Origin: Sphingomicrobium aestuariivivum
GTDB taxonomy: Bacteria > Pseudomonadota > Alphaproteobacteria > Sphingomonadales > Sphingomonadaceae
DNA: 64,000 nucleotides
Direction: 5' to 3'
Assembly: GCF_024721585.1 (NCBI RefSeq)
Contig: NZ_CP102629.1
Span: 682,001 to 746,000, forward strand
Position numbers and translations under genes: made by a program. The notes beneath the pieces were generated by a model. It was not told the DNA's origin. It saw only the letters and a program-made list of their open reading frames with translations, and did no database searches. Shown here piece by piece: positions 47,724-55,692 of this stretch (position 1 is its first letter; each line of letters opens with the position of its first letter).

Positions 47724-48643
47724 TACCACCCCCCGGAGGCGCCGCCGCCACCGAAACCGCCGCCGCCGAGACCGCCGCCGAAGCCGCCGCCACCGCCGCC
47801 GAAACCACCGCCGCCACCGAAGATGCCGCCGCCGCCGTGGCGTCGGGGCCTGCCGCTGGTCAGCGCGTCGATGCCCCACAGGATCACCGCGGCATCACCG
47901 GCATCGAAGCCGCCGCCACGCCGCCGGCGGCGCTTGCTGTCCTTGCCGCGATAGCGCCGCCCCTGCCCGCGCCGTCCGGCCGAGAGGAACAGGAACATCA
48001 GGATCATGAAGAAGATCATGCCCCCGAAATTGCCGCCGCCCTCGCGCTCGCGCGACTGCTCGGCGGCCGCCGTCTCGGCGCGCGCCGCCGCTTCCTCGGG
48101 GGAAAGTTCGAAGCTGGCGATGATCTCGTCGACACCGGCATCGATGCCGCCCGCGAAATCGCCGGCCTTGAAGGCGGGCGTCATGGTGTTGCGGATGATC
48201 CGCCCCGCCAGCACGTCGGGCAGATAGACACGCGCGCCATAGCCCGTCTCGATCCGCATCTCGCGCTCCTCGCGGGCGACGATCAGCAGCGTGCCATCGT
48301 CTTCCTCGGCATCGCCCACACCCCATTCACGACCCAGCCGATAGCCGAAATCCTCGATCGGATAGCCCTGAAGGTTCTGGAAGGTGGTGATGTAGAGCGG
48401 GCGCCCCGTCTCGTCGAAACGCGCCTGCAGCTTGCGGTTGAGCGCCAGCTCTTCCTCGGGGCTGAGGAACGCGCCCTCGTCGAGGATCCAGCTGTTCTCG
48501 GGCGGCGCGGGAAAGTCCTGCGCATTGGCGGGCTCGCTGATGAGCAGCCCGCCGAGCACTGCCAGCAGCGCGAGGAGGCCAAGGAGAAGCCGCACCAGCC
48601 GCTTCGCCCTGCCTCCGTCGTCTCGCCTGTATTCGGGTCGCAT
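47723..48643 (-). CDS. TPM-domain protein with glycine-rich tail (YgcG family)
   Basis: A 306-residue membrane protein: N-terminal hydrophobic signal (LVRLLLGLLALLAVLGGLLI), periplasmic TPM domain about 45-190 (WILDEGAFLSPEEELALNRK, LYITTFQNLQGYPIEDFGYR, ARVYLPDVLAGRIIRNTMTP), a second membrane helix (about 210-225), and a Gly-rich C-terminus (GGGGIFGGGGGFGGGGGGFG). This is the usual YgcG layout. It is followed by a second TPM gene and preceded by lemA. Confidence 0.92.
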   Translation of the reverse strand: MRPEYRRDDGGRAKRLVRLLLGLLALLAVLGGLLISEPANAQDFPAPPENSWILDEGAFLSPEEELALNRKLQARFDETGRPLYITTFQNLQGYPIEDFGYRLGREWGVGDAEEDDGTLLIVAREEREMRIETGYGARVYLPDVLAGRIIRNTMTPAFKAGDFAGGIDAGVDEIIASFELSPEEAAARAETAAAEQSREREGGGNFGGMIFFMILMFLFLSAGRRGQGRRYRGKDSKRRRRRGGGFDAGDAAVILWGIDALTSGRPRRHGGGGIFGGGGGFGGGGGGFGGGLGGGGFGGGGASGGW

Positions 48644-48648
48644 CCGTC

Positions 48649-49242
48649 TTACGCGCCGAAGTCCACTTCGACCGCTTCGTCGGCGCCCGCGGCGGCCTCG
48701 AAGGGCACCTTGGGTTCGGCACCGTGGATCACCTTCGCGCCGATCGCGTCGGGGAAGGTGCGGATCGTGGTGTTGTAGTTGCGCACAGCGTCATTGTAAT
48801 CGCGGCGCGCGACGAGGATCGAATTCTCGGTGCCCTCGAGCTGGACCATCAGGTCGGCAAAGCGCTGCTGCGACTGCAGTTCGGGATAGCGTTCCATGAT
48901 GACCGTGCCCAAGAGGCTGCGCGCGTTCGACAGCTGGCCCTGCGCCTGCGCATAGGCGCGCACCGCTTCGGGGTCGTCGAGCTGGTCGGGCGACAGGTTG
49001 GCCGAGGTCGCCGAAGCGCGCGCCTCGGTGATCTGGGTGAGGATTTCCTCTTCCGAGTTGGCCGCGCCCTTCACGCTCTCGACGAGGTTGCCGATGAGGT
49101 CGTTGCGCCGCTGGTATTCGGCTTCGACATTGCCCCAGGCGGCGTTCACTTCCTCTTCGGCGGTCGGCACGCTGTTGATGCCACAGCCCGCGAGGCTGCC
49201 CGCGATCAGGGCGGTCGAAAGCAGGGTCAGTCGCTTGTTCAT
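48649..49242 (-). CDS. lemA: LemA family lipoprotein
   Basis: A 197-residue protein with lipoprotein signal (LIAGSLAGC) and the LemA helical domain: EVNAAWGNVEAEYQRRNDLI, NLVESVKGAANSEEEI, YPELQSQQRFADLMVQLEGT, VARRDYNDAVRNYNTTIRTF. LemA proteins occur next to YgcG-type TPM proteins, as here, and probably act together at the membrane. First gene of lemA-TPM-TPM-Nudix. Precise function unknown. Confidence 0.94.
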   Translation of the reverse strand: MNKRLTLLSTALIAGSLAGCGINSVPTAEEEVNAAWGNVEAEYQRRNDLIGNLVESVKGAANSEEEILTQITEARASATSANLSPDQLDDPEAVRAYAQAQGQLSNARSLLGTVIMERYPELQSQQRFADLMVQLEGTENSILVARRDYNDAVRNYNTTIRTFPDAIGAKVIHGAEPKVPFEAAAGADEAVEVDFGA

Positions 49243-49396
49243 CTGGATATATCCCCTCGAAAAACTCGTGTCTTATAAAGGTAGGACGGCAAATCGCCGC
49301 TTTCAATGTCCGCGAGATGGCATAAGCTCGCCCCCGTCACAACAGGGGGAAGGCGGGGCCCGCGCGCCCGCCCGACCCGATCATCCGGGGGAACAG

Positions 49397-49840
49397 ATGC
49401 TCGACGACTTCAAGAAATTCATCGCCAAGGGCAATGTCATCGACCTTGCCGTGGCGGTCATCATCGGCGGCGCCTTCGCGCTCATCACCAAGGCGCTGAC
49501 CGACGACATCATCATGCCGCTCGTCGGCTACCTCTTCGGCGGCCTCGACTTCTCCAACTATTTCATCCTGCTGGGCGAAGTGCCCGAGGGCTATGAAGGC
49601 AGCCTCACCAACTATGCCGAGCTGAAAGAGGCCGGCGTGGCGATGATCGGCTATGGCGCCTTCCTCACCACCATCGTCAACTTCCTCATCCTCGGCTTCC
49701 TCATCTTCCTGATGGTCCGCTGGGTGAAGAAGCTCGTGGAAGCGCAGAAGAAGGCCGAAGAGGAAAAGCCCAAGGGCCCGACCGAGATCGAACTGCTCCA
49801 GGAGATCCGCGACGAACTGAAAAAGCGCCCGGTGGCCTGA
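49397..49840 (+). CDS. mscL: Large-conductance mechanosensitive channel MscL
   Basis: A 147-residue inner-membrane protein that opens under membrane tension to protect cells from osmotic downshock. It has the conserved first helix (FKKFIAKGNVIDLAVAVIIG, then GAFALITKAL), a longer periplasmic loop, and the second helix (FLTTIVNFLILGFLIFLMVR) with C-terminal charged bundle (VKKLVEAQKKAEEEKPKG). GGGGGAAC precedes ATG 49397. Confidence 0.97.
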   Translation: MLDDFKKFIAKGNVIDLAVAVIIGGAFALITKALTDDIIMPLVGYLFGGLDFSNYFILLGEVPEGYEGSLTNYAELKEAGVAMIGYGAFLTTIVNFLILGFLIFLMVRWVKKLVEAQKKAEEEKPKGPTEIELLQEIRDELKKRPVA

Positions 49841-49873
49841 GCCGCCGGACGCTTTTCCTGCAACTGACAGGAG

Positions 49874-49904
49874 GGGGCGGCACCGCGAGGCGCCGCCCCT
49901 TTTC
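49874..49904. terminator. Terminator after mscL
   Basis: GGGGCGGC (49874-49881) pairs with GCCGCCCC (49892-49899), followed by TTTTCG. It lies between mscL and the convergent amidohydrolase gene. Confidence 0.75.
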
Positions 49905-49906
49905 GC

Positions 49907-51952
49907 TTACTTCGGGTCGCCGCCGATGCCGACGTCGCGCCGCATCTGGCGCGCATCGATCACGGTGCCGTTCAGCACCACCGTCTCGACGCGGCGCAGC
50001 GCGCCCAGTTCGGCCTCGACATCGCCATCGACGAGGATGAGGTCGCCTTCCTTGCCGACCGTGATCGAGCCCGACTTGTCACCGACACCCGCCGTCTCGG
50101 CCGGCAGGATCGTCGCGGTCGCCAGCGCATCGGCGCGGCTCAGCCCCGCTTCCTCGTAGATCTCGATCTCGCGGAACAGCTCGTAGCCCTGCCCGTCGGT
50201 ACCGGCGACCAGCGTCACCCCGCCCGCGTGCAGCTTGCCGATGAGCCCGACCATGACGTCATAGCTCGCCTGGTAATCGTCATAGGTCATGCCATCGAGC
50301 AGTTTGTAGCCCCCCGTCTTCATGCCGCGCTCCATCGTGGCGGGCCACAGCCCTTCCCAGGGCGCCGCCGACTTGGGCAGCGAGCCGTCGCGCGGCGGCA
50401 CGATCATGTCCTCGAAGATGGTAATGGTCGGATCGACCACGGTCCCCCGCTCGGCCAGCTCGGCGACGAAGGCATTCACCTCCTCGCTGTCGAGGTCGAC
50501 GTCCTTGGCATAGGTAATCGGGCCCTCGAGCCGCTGGTTGGTGTTCGAGGCATCGACCACCTCCTGCGGCAGGAACTGCATCAGCGCGAAATTGAGGTGG
50601 GTGATCTCGTCATAGCCCGCGCGCACCGCCTCGATGGGACGCATCGTCGCGGGGATGTGCCCCGACACGTGCAGCCCCAATTCGTGCGCCACCGCCGAGG
50701 CGGGCGCGATCCACTCGGGGTTCATCGAGGTGTAGAATTTCACGCCGTAGAGCCCTGCCTCGGCGATCTCGCGCACGGCAGCGATCGCCTCGGCCTCGCT
50801 CTCCACCGTCATCGAGCTCTGCGCCGCGAGCGGATGCTTCTGGTCGATGATGGTCGAGGCATAGATGTCGGGGGCAAGGAGCGTCCCCGCCGCGCTGCGC
50901 TCGCGCTTGTCGACGACGAATTCGATCGCCGCGCCCGGGCTGCGATAGCTGGTGATGCCACTGGCGATATTCTGGAGGAGCTTCCAGTCGTCCTGCCCGA
51001 AATGGGCATGGGCGTCCCACAGGCCCGGCAGCAGCGTCTTGCCGGTGCCGTCGACCACCCGCATGCCGGCCTCGGCCGCGATCGAGCCCGCCGGCGCGAT
51101 TGCCTTGATGACCCCGTCGGCGACCAGCACCGCCTGCGCCTCGCGGAAGGTCCGCCCCTCGGCATCGAACAGCTTCACATTGTCGAACAGGACGGGCGCG
51201 CGCGCTTCATCGGCCATATATTTGGCCGACAGCGCCGCCGTCGCCTCGAGCCCCGCTTCGGCCTGCACTTCCTTCAGCTGTGGGATGATGCCCTCATAGC
51301 CCTCGGGCAGGAGACCGAGCGTGGAGAAGAAGCCGAAGAACTCGTCATCGGCATCGAGCCAGATCGGATAGGGCTGCGTGCCCACCCCCGACAGATAGTG
51401 GAGCGCGATGATCTGCGTCTCGCCGTCGGAGGAGGTGACATCGAGCGTGCGCCCCGTCGCCTCGAGCCGCGCCACCCCCGAGGGCAGGAGCTTGAGATCG
51501 CCATCGGCGGCGCGGATGGCGCGGATGGCGTCGTTGAACGCCAGCGTCAGGCCGTTCGCCGCCCAATAGAAGTCGCCGTCATAGGGCGCCTCGCCCGTTT
51601 CGGTCTCGGTCTTCCAGCGCGCCATGCCGTCTTCGACGACATAGCTTTCCTCGGCGACGCCGAAGGGCGACTTGCCGCGGATGGTGATGGTCTGGGGCAG
51701 CCCGTCATCGCCATAGCAGACGGTCTCGTCGGTCTCGCCTGTCCAGCCGCGCAAATTGGTGCTGTCGCGATAGGCCATGCAGCCATTGTCCAGTTCCCAG
51801 CGATACTGTTCGCCATGCTGGCCGGCTTCCGACAGGAACACCCATTTCTCGGCATCCTCGGGCGGCACCATCAACTCCTCGACCGGGGTCGGCGCGGCGA
51901 TGGCGGCGGTGGACGCGAACAAGGCGGTGGTTACCAATGCAAAGCGTGTCAT
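49907..51952 (-). CDS. Exported amidohydrolase with additional N-terminal domain
   Basis: A 681-residue exported protein: signal MTRFALVTTALFASTAAIAA; an N-terminal 190-residue region without a known domain (LDNGCMAYRDSTNLRGWTGE, FYWAANGLTLAFNDAIRAIR); then an amidohydrolase domain (VLVADGVIKAIAPAGSIAAE, LLPGLWDAHAHFG metal site, GVKFYTSMNPEW, AGTDGQG with metal-binding Asp, GDKSGSITVGKEGDLILVDG). Members hydrolyse amide or ester bonds of imidazolonepropionate- or prolidase-like substrates; which one here is not evident. The extra N-terminal part is unusual. Confidence 0.88.
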   Translation of the reverse strand: MTRFALVTTALFASTAAIAAPTPVEELMVPPEDAEKWVFLSEAGQHGEQYRWELDNGCMAYRDSTNLRGWTGETDETVCYGDDGLPQTITIRGKSPFGVAEESYVVEDGMARWKTETETGEAPYDGDFYWAANGLTLAFNDAIRAIRAADGDLKLLPSGVARLEATGRTLDVTSSDGETQIIALHYLSGVGTQPYPIWLDADDEFFGFFSTLGLLPEGYEGIIPQLKEVQAEAGLEATAALSAKYMADEARAPVLFDNVKLFDAEGRTFREAQAVLVADGVIKAIAPAGSIAAEAGMRVVDGTGKTLLPGLWDAHAHFGQDDWKLLQNIASGITSYRSPGAAIEFVVDKRERSAAGTLLAPDIYASTIIDQKHPLAAQSSMTVESEAEAIAAVREIAEAGLYGVKFYTSMNPEWIAPASAVAHELGLHVSGHIPATMRPIEAVRAGYDEITHLNFALMQFLPQEVVDASNTNQRLEGPITYAKDVDLDSEEVNAFVAELAERGTVVDPTITIFEDMIVPPRDGSLPKSAAPWEGLWPATMERGMKTGGYKLLDGMTYDDYQASYDVMVGLIGKLHAGGVTLVAGTDGQGYELFREIEIYEEAGLSRADALATATILPAETAGVGDKSGSITVGKEGDLILVDGDVEAELGALRRVETVVLNGTVIDARQMRRDVGIGGDPK

Positions 51953-52087
51953 GGATCTGTCCCCTGTGATCATCAACGTCGTTTGATGGACGCAACGATG
52001 CGCCTGCGCAGGCAAAAGCGCAATCCGTGCAAGGTCGCCCCCCCGACAAGCGGGCATTTCGCTTCGACAAAAAGGAGGGAGAAAAGT

Positions 52088-52115
52088 GGAGGGTTTCTGT
52101 TGCCCGGCACCCTCC
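52088..52115 (-). terminator. Intrinsic terminator of ssrA
   Basis: On minus, GGAGGGT and ACCCTCC pair across a 14-base loop and are followed by ACTTTTCTCC and, further, TTTTTG. It ends the tmRNA transcript. Confidence 0.75.
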
Positions 52116-52437
52116 GGCCGCTGGAATCCCCTTCTGTTGCCCGGTGGGGTCCAACCGCGCTTATTTCATTGTAACCTTAGCCGTTAGGCGCGGGGTTACG
52201 CAGCAATAGCGAGTGCTTCGTTATCGTTAGCACTTGTGTGAACGAGCCTTTGCGGTGGTCTCATACCGATCGGCAACCTGATCTTTATTGCGCTCGTCGA
52301 TCCTGTTTCGCCCCCGTCAGGACCCCCGGCAATGCTGCCATCTTCGGGGGTCTTGGTGGAGGCGCCGGGGTACTGCCCCCCGGGTCCGAAACGCCTATTC
52401 CATCAGATACTCTACCGACATAGCCGGTTGCCCGGCC
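52116..52437 (-). ncRNA. ssrA: Transfer-messenger RNA, circularly permuted two-piece form
   Basis: tmRNA rescues stalled ribosomes. On minus the gene runs: acceptor piece (about 52437-52354) ending CGCCTCC-ACCA; a 38-base intervening segment (52353-52316) that folds into a GACCCCC/GGGGGTC hairpin; then the coding piece starting GGGGGCGAAACAGGATCGAC at 52315. GGGGGCG pairs with CGCCTCC to rebuild the acceptor stem, giving G-U at the third pair, the alanine identity element. The tag frame at 52231-52196 reads ANDNEALAIAA followed by TAA. A closing pseudoknot region and terminator follow. The permuted layout is the alphaproteobacterial one; the outer ends are approximate. Confidence 0.93.
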
Positions 52438-52442
52438 CGCCC

Positions 52443-52471
52443 AAGATAAGCGCAGTGGCGCCCCGAAACAA
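52443..52471 (-). promoter_or_regulatory. Predicted promoter of ssrA
   Basis: On minus, TTGTTT (52466-52471) and TATCTT (52443-52448) are 17 bases apart. This puts transcription start near 52437, at the beginning of the acceptor piece. Confidence 0.65.
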
Positions 52472-52579
52472 GCGTCCGCTGTCGGAACAATCACCGCTAC
52501 CGCCCTGTTGGTATGGGCGAAGGATGCGGGGCGCCATTCGCGCTGGCATCCACCTCCCAATCATCGAAGGAAGATACAG

Positions 52580-52864
52580 ATGAAGAAGATCGCTTTTTGC
52601 ATGACCGGTGCCGCCGCCATTGCCCTGGCTGCCTGCAACCCCTCGGAAGACGCTGCTGGTGACGCCGTCGCCGAATCCGGCGAGGAACGCACCGAAATGC
52701 TCGAGGAAGCGGCCGACGACGCCGAGACCGAAGCGATGGAAGAAGAACTCGAGGCCGCGGCTGAAAAGTCGAATATCGCCGCCGAGGCCAATGAGGAAAT
52801 CGCCGAGGGCGACATGGAAGATGCCGCCGACATCGCCAGCGAACTGGACGACGTCGAGCAATAA
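52580..52864 (+). CDS. Small acidic lipoprotein (copy 1)
   Basis: A 94-residue lipoprotein: MKKIAFCMTGAAAIALAACN with lipobox LAAC, then a very acidic helical chain of Glu, Asp and Ala (EERTEMLEEAADDAETEAME) with no Cys or Trp. GAAGGAAG precedes ATG 52580. It is a paralogue of the next two genes, sharing the signal peptide and composition. It may be an anchored coiled coil or a calcium-binding or envelope-buffering protein; no function is known. Confidence 0.75.
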   Translation: MKKIAFCMTGAAAIALAACNPSEDAAGDAVAESGEERTEMLEEAADDAETEAMEEELEAAAEKSNIAAEANEEIAEGDMEDAADIASELDDVEQ

Positions 52865-52890
52865 TTTCTCCTCCGAAATTAACGCGTTAA

Positions 52891-52918
52891 GGGCCTCCGC
52901 CGCCGCGGGGGCCCTTTT
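52891..52918 (+). terminator. Intrinsic terminator after acidic lipoprotein 1
   Basis: GGGCC and GGCCC close a GC-rich imperfect stem (GGGCCTCCGC... GCGGGGGCCC), followed by TTTTTTG. Confidence 0.75.
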
Positions 52919-53115
52919 TTGACGTTTGCCGAGCCTTCCCCGCAGCACGGGCTCGGCCCGTCGTTACCGCCGCACCACGGTTTAACCCGACGTTGACATT
53001 CGTTTCCCGAGGCGGAACCAATGTCGCCGGATCGCCGTTTATGGCTTTCCGTTGTTGCGCTGCCACAAAGGCAGGTGACTGCGAACGGACGAAAAATATT
53101 TTGGGGAATTTGACC

Positions 53116-53367
53116 ATGAAGAAACTTGCTTTCGCCCTCACCGGCGCCGTTGCTCTCTCGCTCGCCGCTTGCGGCCAGGACCAGGAAGATGTCGTCGAAG
53201 AAGTGAACGACGGCCAGGTCGAACAGCTTGAAGCGCAGGCCGACACCGCCGACGACCTCGGCATGGAAGCCGAATCGGAAGCCCTCGAAGATCAGGCCGA
53301 CGCGCTTGAAGAGCAGGGCGAAGCCGCCGAAGAAGCTGCCGAAGACGCTGACGGCGACGTCCTCTAA
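53116..53367 (+). CDS. Small acidic lipoprotein (copy 2)
   Basis: An 83-residue lipoprotein: MKKLAFALTGAVALSLAACG, then EQLEAQADTADDLGMEAESE and similar heptad-like acidic helix, ending DADGDVL. It is separated from copy 1 by a terminator and about 200 bases, so it has its own promoter; TTGACA at 52993-52998 is one candidate -35 box. Copy 3 follows 34 bases later. Function unknown. Confidence 0.75.
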   Translation: MKKLAFALTGAVALSLAACGQDQEDVVEEVNDGQVEQLEAQADTADDLGMEAESEALEDQADALEEQGEAAEEAAEDADGDVL

Positions 53368-53401
53368 GGACCGCCTTCCGGCATAATCGGAAAGTAATTC
53401 G

Positions 53402-53674
53402 ATGAAGAAAATCGCCTTTGCCCTCGTCGGTGCCTCCGCGCTCGCGCTTGCCGCTTGTGCCGGTGAAGCCGATGACGCCGAGATGGTGGAAGACACCACC
53501 CTCGTCGACGAGAGCTATGACGAAAGCGCCGAAAGCCTCGAGGAAGTGACCGAAGAACCGGTCGCGGTCGAGGAAGAGGCTGCCGAGGAACCCGCCGCGC
53601 CTGCCGTCGATGCAATCGACGAAAGCGACGTGGCCGGCAACGAAGCGGAAACCGAGGACGTCGTCGGCCTCTAG
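53402..53674 (+). CDS. Small acidic lipoprotein (copy 3)
   Basis: A 90-residue lipoprotein: MKKIAFALVGASALALAACA, then an acidic chain (DDAEMVEDTTLVDESYDESA, EEEAAEEPAAPAVDAIDESD) with more Val and Pro than its two paralogues, so probably less helical. It is likely cotranscribed with copy 2, and a terminator follows. Function unknown. Confidence 0.75.
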   Translation: MKKIAFALVGASALALAACAGEADDAEMVEDTTLVDESYDESAESLEEVTEEPVAVEEEAAEEPAAPAVDAIDESDVAGNEAETEDVVGL

Positions 53675-53700
53675 GCCGATCGTTCCCGCCCGATATCGGG

Positions 53701-53737
53701 AAGGCCGGAGACCCAATCGGGTTTCCGGCCTTTTTTC
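53701..53737 (+). terminator. Intrinsic terminator after acidic lipoprotein 3
   Basis: AAGGCCGGAGACCC pairs with GGGTTTCCGGCCTT (one G-T), followed by TTTTC. A small CCCGATATCGGG palindrome lies directly before it. Confidence 0.85.
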
Positions 53738-53775
53738 TTGGCCTGCCCGCGCGCCCGCCCGATAAGAGCCATTGC

Positions 53776-54537
53776 ATGACCGATCCCCGTCCTTCCGACC
53801 TGCCTCCCGCCATCCCTGCCGCCACGCTCATACTCCTGCGCGAGGGGCCCGACGGCGGCCCGCCCGAGACGCTGATGGTGCGCCGCACCGCGCACATGGC
53901 CTTTGCCGCGGGTGCATGGGTCTGGCCGGGCGGGCGCATCGACCCTGCCGATCACGACCACGCCAGCGCGCCCGCCGACAGCGTCGCCGCCGCGCGCGAG
54001 ATGCTCGAGGAAGTCGGCATCGCGATCGGCCTCTCCCCCGCCCCCGATGCGGAGACGAGCGCGGCCCTCCAGCAGCGCCTCCTTGCCCACGATCCGCTCC
54101 TGCAGCTGCTCGAGCGCCACGGCCTCGATCTCGACCCTGCCGCCTTCACCCGCTTCGCGCGCTGGGCGCCCAACCTGAACCTCAAGCGCCGCTTCGACAC
54201 CTGGTTCATCATCGCCCGAGCCCCCGAAGGCCTGCCCGAACGGCACCACCAGGAAGCCGAGGTCGCCGCCTCGCGCTGGATCACGCCTGCCGCCATGCTC
54301 GAGGAAATCGCCGCGGGGAACGCCCACGCCATCTTCCCGACGCTGCGTAACCTCGAACGGCTCGCCAAGGCGCGCACTGTCGACGACATCTTCGCCGATG
54401 CCGCCACCCACCCGGTCGAAAAGATCGTCCCCTGGGTCGAGGGTGAAGGCGAAGCGAAGATGCTCTGCATCCCCGAGGGCGCGGGCTATCCCGTCACCCG
54501 CTCGCCGCTCAGCAGCGCCTTTCGCGGTGTCCACTAA
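53776..54537 (+). CDS. Nudix hydrolase (NUDT19-like)
   Basis: A 253-residue protein. The Nudix box is split by an insertion: WVWPGGRIDPADHDH, then AAAREMLEEVGIAIG. This variant occurs in the NUDT19/RP2p group, which hydrolyses CoA derivatives, so a CoA-diphosphatase role is plausible but not shown. The long C-terminal extension (HAIFPTLRNLERLAKARTVD) is typical of the group. The next gene overlaps its end. Confidence 0.82.
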   Translation: MTDPRPSDLPPAIPAATLILLREGPDGGPPETLMVRRTAHMAFAAGAWVWPGGRIDPADHDHASAPADSVAAAREMLEEVGIAIGLSPAPDAETSAALQQRLLAHDPLLQLLERHGLDLDPAAFTRFARWAPNLNLKRRFDTWFIIARAPEGLPERHHQEAEVAASRWITPAAMLEEIAAGNAHAIFPTLRNLERLAKARTVDDIFADAATHPVEKIVPWVEGEGEAKMLCIPEGAGYPVTRSPLSSAFRGVH

Positions 54538-55246
54538 GCCGCGCCGCCGCCTCGGCTGTCTTCTCTTCCTCGCGCTCGCCGCCGCCCTCGGCTGGTTCGG
54601 CTATCGCTACGCCGCCGCCTATGTCGAGGCGCATCCCGAGCAATTCCCCTTTACAGCGCTCGATCTCGACGATCCCGTCGGCCCCTATACCGATGCCAAG
54701 CTCGCCGCATTGGCGGACGATCCGCAGGCCTGCCTCGCGCTCGTCCGCGCCGCCGGTATCGCCGAGGATTTCGCCCCGCCGCGCCGTCCCGACGAACCGC
54801 AATGCGGCTATGATGACGGCATCGACCTCGACCTGCCGCCCACCGACATCGCCGCCGCCTGCCCCGTCGCCGCCGCGCTCCATTTGTGGCAGCGCGACGT
54901 GCTCGCCCCCGCCGCCGCGACGCACCTCGGCACCACCGTCACACCCGTCCACAACGGCAGCTACAACTGCCGCCGCCTCTATGGCCGCGGCGACGGTCCC
55001 TGGTCGCGCCACGCCACCGCCGATGCGATCGACATCGCGGGCTTCCGTACGGGCGAAGGGCGCACCCTCACCCTCCTCCGCGACTGGGACGGCAGCCCGT
55101 CGGACGCCACCTTCCTGCGCGCGGCGCGCGACGGTGCCTGCGACCTGTTTTCGTCCGTCCTGTCACCCGATTACAACGCCGCGCATGCCGATCACCTCCA
55201 CCTCGCGATGCGCGAGGGCAACATGGGCTGGTCCGCCTGCCGCTGA
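54527..55246 (+). CDS. Extensin-like C-terminal domain protein
   Basis: A 239-residue protein with one N-terminal membrane anchor (LGCLLFLALAAALGWFGYRY) and the extensin-like domain: CGYDDGIDLDLPP, AACPVAAALHLWQRDVLAPA, HNGSYNCRRLYGRGDGPWSR, HATADAIDIAGFRTGEG, AHADHLHLAM. The His/Asp residues resemble the active site of LAS-type peptidases, so cell-wall cleavage is possible. Start at GTG 54527 overlaps the Nudix gene. Confidence 0.85.
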   Translation: MSTKPRRRLGCLLFLALAAALGWFGYRYAAAYVEAHPEQFPFTALDLDDPVGPYTDAKLAALADDPQACLALVRAAGIAEDFAPPRRPDEPQCGYDDGIDLDLPPTDIAAACPVAAALHLWQRDVLAPAAATHLGTTVTPVHNGSYNCRRLYGRGDGPWSRHATADAIDIAGFRTGEGRTLTLLRDWDGSPSDATFLRAARDGACDLFSSVLSPDYNAAHADHLHLAMREGNMGWSACR

Positions 55247-55255
55247 TTCGGCACA

Positions 55256-55294
55256 GAAAAAGGGCCGCGGAAGCAGGTGCTCCCACGACCCCTT
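55256..55294 (-). terminator. Intrinsic terminator after SWIB gene
   Basis: On minus a long stem (AAGGGGTCGTGGGAGCA against TGCTTCCGCGGCCCTT, one bulge, three G-U pairs) is followed by TTTTTC. Confidence 0.7.
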
Positions 55295-55335
55295 GTCTGT
55301 CTCGTGACACCCCTGCGGGTGCCCGGCACTCCCTC

Positions 55336-55611
55336 CTAGGAGAGGTGCTTGGACAGGTGCTTGTTCATTTCGAACATGGTCACCTTGTCCTGGCCGAAGA
55401 TCGGACGCAGCGTGTCGTCGGCCATGATTTCCCGCTTATTCTGCGGATTCTGAAGGTTGTTGGCCTTGATGTAGGCCCACATCTTCGAGACGACTTCGCT
55501 ACGCGGAAGCGGGGTCGGACCGGTCACTTTCGCCAGTTCCGCCGACGGGGTCACCGGACGGGCGAGACCGCCCCCTGCCTTACGCCCCGACCCGCTCTTG
55601 TTATCTGCCAT
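55336..55611 (-). CDS. SWIB/MDM2 domain protein
   Basis: A 91-residue protein. After a flexible basic N-terminus (MADNKSGSGRKAGGGLARPV) comes a complete SWIB domain: SEVVSKMWAYIKANNLQNPQ, NKREIMADDTLRPIFGQDKV, TMFEMNKHLSKHL. SWIB proteins in bacteria are found mainly in Chlamydia and alphaproteobacteria and probably bind DNA or DNA-associated proteins. It stands alone, with its own terminator. Confidence 0.93.
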   Translation of the reverse strand: MADNKSGSGRKAGGGLARPVTPSAELAKVTGPTPLPRSEVVSKMWAYIKANNLQNPQNKREIMADDTLRPIFGQDKVTMFEMNKHLSKHLS

Positions 55612-55692
55612 GATACTTGGCCCTCCTGTTAAGTAAGGGGGCGAGTTGAGCGAACTTCCCCCAGAGGCGCAAGGGGGAGAATCGCGCTTTTT

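Noticed and set aside
52238-52423. A 61-codon plus-strand frame in the gap after the amidohydrolase gene
   Set aside because: It lies antisense to the permuted ssrA gene, and its glycine/proline-rich part is only the complement of the tmRNA acceptor arm and spacer.
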